DNA of 64,000 nucleotides, from assembly GCF_035581345.1 (NCBI RefSeq), contig NZ_CP141608.1, positions 1,886,001 to 1,950,000 on the forward strand, given 5' to 3'. Within the stretch, counting starts at the first letter, position 1, and every line of letters begins with the position of its first letter. Of this stretch, positions 57,304-64,000 are shown one piece after another. The notes beneath the pieces were generated by a model. The model had not been told where the DNA came from. It saw nothing but the letters and a program-made list of their open reading frames with translations, and made no database searches. The stretch comes from Pseudomonas sp. JQ170C (lineage in GTDB: Bacteria; Pseudomonadota; Gammaproteobacteria; Pseudomonadales; Pseudomonadaceae). Both the position numbers and the translations under genes were made by a program.

Positions 57304-58728
57304 ATGAGTGCGCCGCTGCAACCCGAACCCTCGCCCGCCGATGTGTTGATCATCGGCGGTGGTCTCAGTGGTGCCCTGCTGGGTGCGCAATTGCTCCGTC
57401 AGCCTGGGCGCCGCCGCCTGATCGTCATCGAGCCGCGTCAGGCGCTGGGGCGCGGTGAGGCCTACAGTGCCTCCCAATTGGGTCACACCCTTAACGGCAA
57501 CGCTGCGCGCATGAGCGTCGACCCGGACAACGCCGACGACCTCACCCAGTGGCTGGAGCAGCACATCGCCGCGGGCGGATGGCCCGAATCCGCCGAGCAG
57601 GATGTACCGGTCGCCGAGCTGTTTCCCCCGCGGGGGTTGTTTGGCGTTTATGCGCGCCAGCGCTTGGCCGAAGCCCAGGCGTGGGGGGAGCGGCAGGGCT
57701 CCTGCCTTGAGCATGTGCAGGCCGAGGTGGTCGACCTGGAGGTGGCAGCGCAGGGTGTCATTGTCACCTTGGCAGACGGCAGGTCCTTGCAAGGCGCACG
57801 TGCGGTGCTGGCCACCGGCATGTTCGCGGCGGCCCGTACGGCGCGGATCGAAGACGATGGCTTCAACGCCGCTGCTGTGGATCCTTGGAATGTAGCCGCC
57901 ATGGGCAACATCGACCCGGCAGGGCGGGTGCTGATCATAGGCTCCGGCCTGACCATGGTCGATGCATTGGTCTCTCTCGACGTGGCGGGGCATCGTGGGC
58001 CCATCGAGGTGTTTTCCCGGCATGGGCTGTTGCCCCAGGTGCGCCGTCAGCCACCGGCCTGGAACGATTTTCTCGCTGCCGATCCCGATGTGCGCAGCCC
58101 TTTGCAATTGCTGCGGGCGCTGCGCGCCGAATGCCGCCAGGCACGAGAGCAGGGCATTGACTGGCAGGCACCGCTGGACACGGTGCGGGTGCATATAGCC
58201 AGGCTTTGGAGCCAGGCCACTGACCGCCAGCGTCGGCAGTTTGTGCGGCATGTGCGTCCGTGGTGGGAAAGTCGCCACCATCGTTCGCCGCCCCAGGGAG
58301 AGGCGCTGTTGCAGCGTCTGCTGCAACAGGGACGCTTGCGGATTCACGCCGCTTCGCTTCAGCGCGTGATACCGGCGCCCGGCGCGTCACCGACCATTGC
58401 CGTGCGGTTTCGTGGTCAATCGGCGATCACGGAGATTTCTGGCGCGGCATTGATCAATTCCAGCGGCATCGAATACGACTGGCGGCGAGTGGATAGAGCC
58501 TTGCCCAGGCAACTGCTGCAGCGACGTTTGATTCAACCGGGGCCATTGGCCCTCGGGATCGCCGCCGATGCTGGCGGGGCCGTGCAGCATGCCGACGGCC
58601 ATTTCAGCGATCGCCTGTTTGCATTGGGGCCGCCGCTGCGTGGGATGTGGTGGGAAAGTACCGCCGTAACCGACGTTGCCTTGCAGGCCAAGGCCCTGGC
58701 CTTGCGCCTGGCAACCGTTCAGGGCTGA
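57304..58728 (+). CDS. FAD/NAD(P)-binding protein (NAD_binding_9-like)
   Basis: A 474-residue cytoplasmic flavoprotein. The N-terminal dinucleotide loop is VLIIGGGLSGALLGAQLL (about 15-32), followed by the family-typical LGHTLNGNAARMSVDPDNAD. A second Rossmann site is RVLIIGSGLTMVDALVSL (about 208-225). It resembles FAD-dependent oxidoreductases of the HpnW-like/YdhS class of unknown substrate. ACGGAG before ATG 57304 decides the start over an upstream extension. It lies just before the SoxR-type promoter of the next gene, and ends by 58728. Confidence 0.82.
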   Translation: MSAPLQPEPSPADVLIIGGGLSGALLGAQLLRQPGRRRLIVIEPRQALGRGEAYSASQLGHTLNGNAARMSVDPDNADDLTQWLEQHIAAGGWPESAEQDVPVAELFPPRGLFGVYARQRLAEAQAWGERQGSCLEHVQAEVVDLEVAAQGVIVTLADGRSLQGARAVLATGMFAAARTARIEDDGFNAAAVDPWNVAAMGNIDPAGRVLIIGSGLTMVDALVSLDVAGHRGPIEVFSRHGLLPQVRRQPPAWNDFLAADPDVRSPLQLLRALRAECRQAREQGIDWQAPLDTVRVHIARLWSQATDRQRRQFVRHVRPWWESRHHRSPPQGEALLQRLLQQGRLRIHAASLQRVIPAPGASPTIAVRFRGQSAITEISGAALINSSGIEYDWRRVDRALPRQLLQRRLIQPGPLALGIAADAGGAVQHADGHFSDRLFALGPPLRGMWWESTAVTDVALQAKALALRLATVQG

Positions 58729-58762
58729 TCGGCAATCCAGGCGGGGTTCCGGCAACTATCTC

Positions 58763-58793
58763 TTGACCTTGAGTTAACTAGAGCTTTTACCCT
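58763..58793 (+). promoter_or_regulatory. SoxR-type promoter/operator for the small monooxygenase gene
   Basis: TTGACC (58763-58768) and TACCCT (58788-58793) are separated by 19 bases, the long spacer typical of MerR-family promoters. Between them lies CCTTGAGTTAACTAGAGC (58767-58784), matching 14 of 18 bases of the SoxR box CCTCAAGTTAACTTGAGG, with the perfect centre AGTTAACT. In P. aeruginosa SoxR activates a small monooxygenase gene (PA2274), so both site and gene type agree. Confidence 0.78.
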
Positions 58794-58831
58794 GCCTGTC
58801 GTTGCATCGCGAGTTCAATGGCAGGGAGACA

Positions 58832-59218
58832 ATGCCCATGATGGTTTCAGAGCGTCGCTTGTGTTTTACCCAGATGATTGAGTTCGAGGTCATCCCCGCC
58901 TGTCAGCTCGCCCTGGTTCAGGCGTTGGTTGAGCGTAGCGAGCTGTTGGCGTCGAAGCACTCGGGGCTGATGGGCGCCAGCGTCCAGGCCAGCGATGATG
59001 GCAGCCGTGTACTGCAGTACCTGCAATGGCAATCACGCAACGCCTGGGAGGCGGCGACCAGCAGCTTCGAGCAGGAGCCGTTCCTGCAGCTGATTCGCCA
59101 GCATCAGGCCAAGGGTGTGAACTTCGCCGCCTTCCAGACACTCAGCAGCGTGGTGCGCAGCACCACGGACGGCCTGCATTGCCCGTTGCCGCTGTCTCAG
59201 GAGTACCAGGGCGAGTGA
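58832..59218 (+). CDS. Antibiotic biosynthesis monooxygenase-fold protein, probable SoxR target
   Basis: A 128-residue ABM-domain protein (dimeric ferredoxin-like fold). Features are TQMIEFEVIPACQLALVQAL, VEVIPACQ-like beta start, SGLMGASVQASDDGSRVLQY and LQWQSRNAWEAATSS, then FLQLIRQHQAKGVNFAAFQT. GGGAG (58824-58828) supports ATG 58832. Such enzymes oxidise quinone- or phenazine-like substrates without cofactors, or bind haem. The SoxR-type promoter suggests a response to redox-active compounds. Its 3' end overlaps the convergent hydrolase gene by 22 bases. Confidence 0.85.
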   Translation: MPMMVSERRLCFTQMIEFEVIPACQLALVQALVERSELLASKHSGLMGASVQASDDGSRVLQYLQWQSRNAWEAATSSFEQEPFLQLIRQHQAKGVNFAAFQTLSSVVRSTTDGLHCPLPLSQEYQGE

Positions 59219-59967
59219 TGCGGGTAATGGTCGAGTCGGGCACCGATGACCATCTCGCTGATCCAGGCCGTCAGGATAGCGCTGTAGGCTTTCTGGCTGC
59301 GGTCACTGGAGAGGGCATGGTCGGCGCCGTCGACGATCCGGTGTGTCAGTGAATGGGCGCTGACGAATGCCGAGCGATAGCTCATGAGTGTGCTGTGCGG
59401 CACATAGTCGTCCTGCTCCGATTCGACCAATAGCACATCGCCGGCAAACTCGGCGCAAGCACCCAGTGCACGGTTATCGGCCGGCCCCAAGGGCTGACGG
59501 CGGTAATCGGTCAGGCGCTGGCGATCGAGGCCCTGCTTGGGCAGGGTCCAATCATCGTCCCAGTACAGCGCCGGAACGCGCATGGCCAGCCACTTGACGG
59601 GGCGCAAGGCGGTCAGCAGGGTTGCCAGATACCCCCCGTAGCTGCTGCCGATGACCGCGATGGCGCTGGTGTCGACGGCAGGATGGCTGACCAGGCGATC
59701 GTAGGCGGCCACCAGGTCAGCCAGGTTCTGTTCACGGGTGACGCTCAGGCGCTGACTTTCGGTCTTCTCATGGCCGCGCAAGTCGAAGGTCATGCACACA
59801 CAGCCCAGGCCCGTGATCTGCTTGGCCCGCGCCAAGTCACGCTGCTGGCTGCCGCCCCAGCCGTGAACGAAGAGGATGCCGGGTATCTTGTCGCCGGGGC
59901 TGACGATGGTGCCGGCGATGCTTTCGTCACCGACCCGGATTTCGATCGTCTCACTATGGATGGTCAT
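59197..59967 (-). CDS. Alpha/beta-hydrolase, coupled to the DUF3182 gene
   Basis: A 256-residue alpha/beta-hydrolase. The oxyanion region is LFVHGWGGSQQRDLA, the nucleophile serine is in AVIGSSYGGYLATLL, an acid is in VESEQDDYVPHSTL and the histidine in VDGADHALSSDRS, a full catalytic triad. The motif SYGGY recalls acylpeptide hydrolases and prolyl-oligopeptidase-like enzymes. The ATG at 59967 lies inside the 3' end of the DUF3182 gene (14-base overlap), so translation is coupled. Its substrate is unknown. It converges on the monooxygenase gene. Confidence 0.85.
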   Translation of the reverse strand: MTIHSETIEIRVGDESIAGTIVSPGDKIPGILFVHGWGGSQQRDLARAKQITGLGCVCMTFDLRGHEKTESQRLSVTREQNLADLVAAYDRLVSHPAVDTSAIAVIGSSYGGYLATLLTALRPVKWLAMRVPALYWDDDWTLPKQGLDRQRLTDYRRQPLGPADNRALGACAEFAGDVLLVESEQDDYVPHSTLMSYRSAFVSAHSLTHRIVDGADHALSSDRSQKAYSAILTAWISEMVIGARLDHYPHHSPWYS

Positions 59968-61105
59968 AGTCGCGGATCCGTGCGTACTTGCAGAGTCTTC
60001 CGAGTTCACTGTCGTCCCCCTGATAGAAGATGGTCGCATCGGCGGGCAGCTCTGGCGTGTCGAATGCTTCGTGGGTGGAGGCGCGGATGCGTGTGAGCCC
60101 GGGATCGGCGGAAAATGCCTGTAGCGCCAGGACCTCCGCACTGCTGGCGCCGCCAATACGCCAGGATTGCTCAAGTACGCCACTGCGCGGTTTGCCTTGG
60201 TCATTCAGGCCGAGCGCGACGTCATAATTGCGGCGTGAAGCCATGAACCCGGGAAGGGTCTGGATGGCTGCCTGCTCGTAGGTTCTGGCTTGGGTGATGG
60301 CCAGACGCAGATGATCTTCAAGCGCCAATTGCAGCAAGGTGTCGTAGTCGCCGCGCACCAGGACCAGGTCCGAGCCGCCATAGATCTCCTCGTCGTCGTG
60401 GTCGCGTGTCAGTTGCTGGGTGCCGTAGTAGCTGCACAGAATCCCGGCAACCAGGGCCTGGCCGACGCTGAAGGTCTGCACCTGGGTCAGGTTCTCCTCC
60501 AGGGTCAGGCCCCAGAGGGCCAGCTCTTGCGGGTCAAGGCCTTGCAAGGCTTGCTCGACCTCCTGCATTGAAGTGACCACCGTTTGGCCTCGTCCCGCCG
60601 TGGCGCGTACGGGTTTGATCCGCAGCGGGCCTTCGCGTAGCAACAAGGCCGCCGCCTGGGTCGCGTCCTCCAGGCTGAAGACGGTGTAGCCGCGCAGCAA
60701 GGCGTCGCTGGCCTGGCGAGCAAAGTCGTCGGTCCAGCCGAGGGGGAAGCGGGCATTGGCAGGTAACGGATGGGAAATAGCCTTGGTAGCCATGTAAGGA
60801 CGGCTGACCAGGCCACCGAACAAGTCCGCAGTGGAGCTGATACCCATGGCCCGGTAGTGCGCCGGGTCGATGAGGGTTTCGGTGGGCAGGTAATAGAAGT
60901 TGTCGCGTGCCGTGGGCGGCTGGGTGGGGGCCACGACCTGGGTCTGGAGCAACTGCGCCAGCCGCTCGGCAAGTTTGAGGTGCACGCAGTGTTCATGTTC
61001 GGGGGTGTGCTCGCGGGTGTCGAGTAGCACAACACCTTGTTTGCGGTCGGTTGAGCGGGGCATGTACGCATCCTCGGCGGCTGGGGGCATGCTGGGCTTT
61101 CCCAT
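59954..61105 (-). CDS. DUF3182-family protein with ATP-grasp-like motifs
   Basis: A 383-residue protein from the preferred ATG 61105; an alternative ATG at 61063 has a better ribosome-binding site, and a TTG-type frame reaching 61264 would overlap pepP and is rejected. Residues 155-205 look like an ATP-grasp core: RIKPVRATAGRGQTVV (Lys164, Gly171-Gln174) and WGLTLEENLTQ (Glu203/204), followed by SVGQALVAGILCSYYGTQQL. This is pattern-based inference. Some annotations call this family 'biotin carboxylase', but no biotin or carboxylase domain is visible. It overlaps the hydrolase gene downstream. Confidence 0.8.
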   Translation of the reverse strand: MGKPSMPPAAEDAYMPRSTDRKQGVVLLDTREHTPEHEHCVHLKLAERLAQLLQTQVVAPTQPPTARDNFYYLPTETLIDPAHYRAMGISSTADLFGGLVSRPYMATKAISHPLPANARFPLGWTDDFARQASDALLRGYTVFSLEDATQAAALLLREGPLRIKPVRATAGRGQTVVTSMQEVEQALQGLDPQELALWGLTLEENLTQVQTFSVGQALVAGILCSYYGTQQLTRDHDDEEIYGGSDLVLVRGDYDTLLQLALEDHLRLAITQARTYEQAAIQTLPGFMASRRNYDVALGLNDQGKPRSGVLEQSWRIGGASSAEVLALQAFSADPGLTRIRASTHEAFDTPELPADATIFYQGDDSELGRLCKYARIRDYDHP

Positions 61106-61262
61106 GAAGGGCTCTAAGAGTTGTGAAGGCTCAAACACCTGGAAGTTCACTGCGAAGGATCGGCGGAGGACAGCATCAAACCCGCTGGACGGTTGCCGGG
61201 GATTGAAGGCTGTTCCATTATCGGCGCCTAAAATATCGGATGCCGTGGCGGCAGGAGTCAGC

Positions 61263-63071
61263 ATGAATACTCAGTCTTCAACGCAGGAAGCGGTGAGCAC
61301 GCGCCTGGCTGCGATTCGCCAGTTGCTTGGCCAGCAAGGCATCTTCGCCTTGCTGGTGCCGTCGGCCGATCCGCACCTTTCCGAGTACCTGCCGGAGTAT
61401 TGGCAGGGCAGGCAATGGCTCTCCGGCTTCCAGGGCTCGGTGGGGACCTTGGTTGTGACCGCCGATTTTGCCGGGCTTTGGGCCGACAGCCGTTATTGGG
61501 AGCAGGCGGAGCGAGAGCTCGCCGGTAGCACCATCGAGCTGATGAAGCTGCGCCCCGGCAGCCCGGGTCCGCTGGACTGGCTGGCTGAGCAGACCCCGGA
61601 GGCGGGCGTGGTGGCGGTGGATGGCGCCGTCATGGCGCTGGCGTCGGCGCGTCAGCTTGAAGACCGCCTTGCTGCCCGTCATGCACGCCTGCTGACCGAC
61701 CAGGATTTGCTCGATCAGGTATGGAGCGACCGTCCTCAACTGCCCAATTGCCCGGTGTACCAGCACTTGCCTCCCGAGGCGACCGTGGCGCGTGGCCAGA
61801 AGCTTGCCCAGTTGCGCCAGGCAATGCATGAGCGCGGCGCCGACTGGCACTTTATTGCGACCCTTGACGATATAGCCTGGTTGTTCAATCTGCGCGGCAG
61901 TGATGTCCCGTACAACCCGGTGTTCGTGGCCTTCGCGCTGATCAGCCAGGACCAGGCAATCCTGTTCGTTGCGCCCGGCAAGCTCGACGTGCCGCTGCGC
62001 GAGGTGCTGGAACTCGACGGTATAGAGGTACGTGATTACGACGCTATTCAGGCTGGGCTGGCCGGAATCCCGGCAGGTAGCGGCTTGCTGGTTGATCCCG
62101 CGCGCGTCACGCGTGGTTTGATCGGCCACTTGCAGCCAGCAGTGCGACTGATCGAGGGGCCGAATCCGACCACCTTGGCCAAGTCGCAGAAAAGCACGCA
62201 GGACTTGCAGCATATCCGCAGGGCAATGGAGCAGGACGGGGCGGCGCTGTGCGAGTTTTTTGCCTGGCTGGAGTCGACTTTGGGTCGTGAGCCGGTGACT
62301 GAATTGACTGTCGATGAGCAGCTCAGTGCCGCCCGTGCCCGCCACCCGGGTTTCGTTTCGCTGAGTTTCTCGACCATCGCGGCCTTTAACGCCAATGGCG
62401 CCATGCCGCACTACCGTGCAACCGAAGCGTCACATGCGCGTATCGAGGGTGATGGTCTGCTGCTGATCGACTCGGGTGGGCAGTACCTGGGCGGGACTAC
62501 GGATATCACCCGCATGGTGCCGGTAGGTACGCCCAGCCTTGCGCAGAAGCAGGACTGCACGCGGGTGCTCAAAGGTGTGATCGCGTTGTCGCGGGCGCGC
62601 TTCCCGCGGGGCATTCTTTCGCCGTTGCTCGACGCTATTGCACGCGCGCCGATCTGGGCCGATCAGGTCGATTATGGCCACGGTACCGGGCATGGGGTCG
62701 GCTATTTCATGAATGTGCATGAAGGGCCGCAAGTCATTGCGTATCAGGCCAGTGCGGCACCTCAGACGGCGATGCAGGCCGGAATGATCACCTCGATCGA
62801 GCCGGGCACCTATCGGCCGGGTCACTGGGGCGTGCGAATCGAGAACCTGGTGTTCAACCGTGAGGTGGGGCGTAGCGAGTTTGGTGATTTCCTTGAGTTT
62901 GAAACCCTTACGCTCTGCCCGATTGACACGCGTTGCTTGCTGCCAGAGTTGTTGAGCGAGCAGGAGCGCAGTTGGCTCAATGACTACCACCAGCAGGTAC
63001 GCGAGCGCCTGGCGCCGTTGCTCGACGGAAACGCCCTGCAGTGGTTGCAGGTGCGTACCCAGGCCCTCTGA
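61263..63071 (+). CDS. Xaa-Pro aminopeptidase, M24B family (long, XPNPEP1-like)
   Basis: A 602-residue cytoplasmic metallopeptidase that removes N-terminal residues before proline. Three domains: two creatinase-like N-terminal domains and the pita-bread catalytic domain. The dinuclear metal ligands are Asp403 and Asp414 (LLIDSGGQYLGGTTDITR), His477 (GTGHGVGYF), Glu513 (ITSIEPGTY) and Glu527 (GVRIENLV); their spacing equals that of the eukaryotic-type long enzyme. AGGAG lies before ATG 61263; a frame reaching back to 60900 overlaps DUF3182 and is rejected. Confidence 0.94.
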   Translation: MNTQSSTQEAVSTRLAAIRQLLGQQGIFALLVPSADPHLSEYLPEYWQGRQWLSGFQGSVGTLVVTADFAGLWADSRYWEQAERELAGSTIELMKLRPGSPGPLDWLAEQTPEAGVVAVDGAVMALASARQLEDRLAARHARLLTDQDLLDQVWSDRPQLPNCPVYQHLPPEATVARGQKLAQLRQAMHERGADWHFIATLDDIAWLFNLRGSDVPYNPVFVAFALISQDQAILFVAPGKLDVPLREVLELDGIEVRDYDAIQAGLAGIPAGSGLLVDPARVTRGLIGHLQPAVRLIEGPNPTTLAKSQKSTQDLQHIRRAMEQDGAALCEFFAWLESTLGREPVTELTVDEQLSAARARHPGFVSLSFSTIAAFNANGAMPHYRATEASHARIEGDGLLLIDSGGQYLGGTTDITRMVPVGTPSLAQKQDCTRVLKGVIALSRARFPRGILSPLLDAIARAPIWADQVDYGHGTGHGVGYFMNVHEGPQVIAYQASAAPQTAMQAGMITSIEPGTYRPGHWGVRIENLVFNREVGRSEFGDFLEFETLTLCPIDTRCLLPELLSEQERSWLNDYHQQVRERLAPLLDGNALQWLQVRTQAL

Positions 63072-63094
63072 GCATGGGTGTGTTCTGAAAATGA

Positions 63095-63120
63095 AAACGG
63101 CAGCCTGGTGGCTGCCGTTT
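63095..63120. terminator. Bidirectional terminator after the aminopeptidase gene
   Basis: AAACGGCAGCC (63095-63105), loop TGGT, GGCTGCCGTTT (63110-63120). On the minus strand it is followed by TCATTTTC, so it ends the lipoprotein transcript well and the aminopeptidase transcript moderately. Confidence 0.75.
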
Positions 63121-63132
63121 GCGAATAGGGCG

Positions 63133-63414
63133 TTATTTGCAGATTACGATCATGCTGCGGCTGGTGTAGCCGGCGGGGTTGAGCCCGAAGAGGTAGTCGC
63201 CAGGTTCGGCATCGTCTTCACCTGAGCGAGCAATGACTTTGTAGCCTTTTTCGCCGCAGGCCATCGTTGCTTTGCTATAGCACTTGTCCCAGGACGACGA
63301 CAGGCCTGAGCAGTTGATGTGCAAGCCCTTCTTGCCGTGCTTGACCTCGGTTTTTGCAGTCGCCGCGCACCCAGCAATGGCCAACATAGCCAGGATGAGC
63401 AAAATTCGTTTCAT
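63133..63414 (-). CDS. Small secreted lipoprotein of unknown function
   Basis: A 93-residue protein with a lipoprotein signal peptide MKRILLILAMLAIAGC (lipidated Cys16; lipobox IAGC). The mature part has cysteines in INCSGLSSSWDKCYSKATMA and ends in IVICK, so disulphides are likely. It resembles a family of small pseudomonad lipoproteins with a GYKVIARSGEDD stretch; no function is known. It ends at a bidirectional terminator. Confidence 0.75.
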   Translation of the reverse strand: MKRILLILAMLAIAGCAATAKTEVKHGKKGLHINCSGLSSSWDKCYSKATMACGEKGYKVIARSGEDDAEPGDYLFGLNPAGYTSRSMIVICK

Positions 63415-63598
63415 TCCCGTCCTTAATACGTGCCGGACCTATCGCCCGGGTCTAATGCCTGTAGCGTCTTCCTGATGCTCCATTGCGTCCGTGTCTTGTC
63501 AATTAGATAGCTTCAAGGTTGACGTAAGATGACAGCTTAAAGGCGCAGGCGGCGCGGCACAACGTTCTGATCTGATTTAAATGCAAATATTTCTCAAA

Positions 63599-64000
63599 TC
63601 AGTCTGCGGCGACCAGGGCCGGGGTTTCCTTGCGCATCGACAGGGTGGCACCTACGGATGCGGTAATAATAGCGGCGATGGCCAGCCATTGCGCTGTAGT
63701 CAGCACCTCGCCCAGGAACAGTAATCCGGATAGTGCGCCAAAGGCTGGTTCGATACTCATTAAAGTTCCGAAGGTCCTGGCTGGCATGCGCGTAAGGGCA
63801 ACCATCTCAAGGCTGTAGGGCAAGGCTGTGGACAATATCGCAACCCCCAGGGCGATTGGCAGTAGCGCTGGGGTGAGCAGGGCGCTGCCTGCGTGGGCGA
63901 TGCCGATAGGGGCGACAAAGAGTGCAGCGATCATCACGCCCAGGGCTGCGGTCTGGATGCCGTTCTCGGCACCTGCCTTTTGGCCATAAAGAATGTACAG
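63599..64000 (-). CDS. rhtA: RhtA-like threonine/homoserine exporter (EamA family), C-terminal part
   Basis: The coding frame is open from its TGA at 63599 to the window edge, giving the last 133 codons; the start lies beyond 64000. The text LYILYGQKAGAENGIQTAAL, then LPYSLEMVALTRMPARTFGT and LMSIEPAFGALSGLLFLGE closely follows E. coli RhtA. It is a membrane exporter of threonine and homoserine in that species; other substrates are possible here. The residue at 63937 is an internal valine, not a start. Confidence 0.85.
   Translation of the reverse strand: MYILYGQKAGAENGIQTAALGVMIAALFVAPIGIAHAGSALLTPALLPIALGVAILSTALPYSLEMVALTRMPARTFGTLMSIEPAFGALSGLLFLGEVLTTAQWLAIAAIITASVGATLSMRKETPALVAAD

Noticed and set aside
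39001..58806. The 14 bases CTGCCTGTCGTTGC occur both before exaC (about 39004) and before the small monooxygenase gene (about 58793)
   Set aside because: Only one of the two copies is part of an inverted repeat, the genes are unrelated in regulation as far as visible, and two 14-base matches in 64 kb of GC-rich DNA are weak evidence.
60900..61262. N-terminal extension of the aminopeptidase frame
   Set aside because: It runs antisense through the DUF3182 gene; the ATG at 61263 has AGGAG and gives the normal family length.
59954..61264. Longer version of the DUF3182 gene starting at 61264
   Set aside because: It would overlap the start and ribosome-binding site of the divergent aminopeptidase gene; good internal ATGs exist at 61105 and 61063.

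Overview
This is a GC-rich bacterial chromosome segment from a Pseudomonas, most likely of the P. putida/P. fluorescens type. The reasons are the gene order tig-clpP-clpX-lon-hupB-ppiD followed by the npp peptide transporter, mltD, gloB, a methyltransferase, rnhA, dnaQ and a lysine decarboxylase (the order I recall for P. aeruginosa PAO1 around PA1800-PA1818), the fused MrpA/B antiporter subunit, and REP elements of the pseudomonad GTAG/CTAC type. I see no rRNA, tRNA, CRISPR array, transposase or phage gene. The window is dense core and lineage-specific chromosome. The first gene is cut at its 5' end and the last at its 5' (right) end.

Layout. 1-4.4 kb: haem handling (end of hmuS, then hmuTUV) converging on an ECF sigma/FecR anti-sigma pair that lies behind a near-consensus Fur box. 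4.5-13.6 kb: protein quality control (tig, clpP, clpX, lon, ppiD) with hupB; clpX and lon each have a sigma-32-like promoter with the same 14-base spacer. 13.7-21.1 kb: nppA1A2BCD ABC importer, transcribed leftwards. 21.2-28.3 kb: mltD and gloB leftwards; methyltransferase, rnhA, dnaQ and ldcA rightwards. 28.4-32 kb: flavin reductase, then 2-aminoethylphosphonate catabolism (phnW, phnX) with a divergent LysR regulator. 32-38.8 kb: AraC-type regulator and a five-gene acyl-CoA activation/beta-oxidation operon. 39-43.7 kb: alcohol-oxidation island (aldehyde dehydrogenase exaC, an orphan 23-residue pqqA, ercA, and a hybrid histidine kinase overlapping ercA). 44-47.7 kb: a DksA paralogue with a half-lost zinc site, a chemoreceptor, and four small proteins of unknown function. 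47.7-53.8 kb: six-gene Mrp/Pha/Sha Na+(K+)/H+ antiporter operon, leftwards. 54-64 kb: exporters, regulators and redox enzymes: EamA exporter with divergent XRE-cupin regulator, cysteine hydrolase with divergent GlxA-type regulator, FAD/NAD(P)-binding protein, a small monooxygenase behind a SoxR-type promoter, an alpha/beta hydrolase overlapping a DUF3182 protein with ATP-grasp-like motifs, a class M24 aminopeptidase, a small lipoprotein and an RhtA-like exporter.

How parts work together. The haem importer and ECF pair form an iron-starvation module. The chaperone/protease block shows heat-shock wiring. The phn genes split 2-aminoethylphosphonate into acetaldehyde plus phosphate. The acyl-CoA operon and the exaC-pqqA-ercA-kinase island handle short acids, alcohols and aldehydes. 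The least explained items are the orphan pqqA, the DUF3182/hydrolase pair, the SoxR-type promoter and the two-cysteine DksA paralogue. All calls come from reading the sequence and remembered family knowledge; no database search was run.
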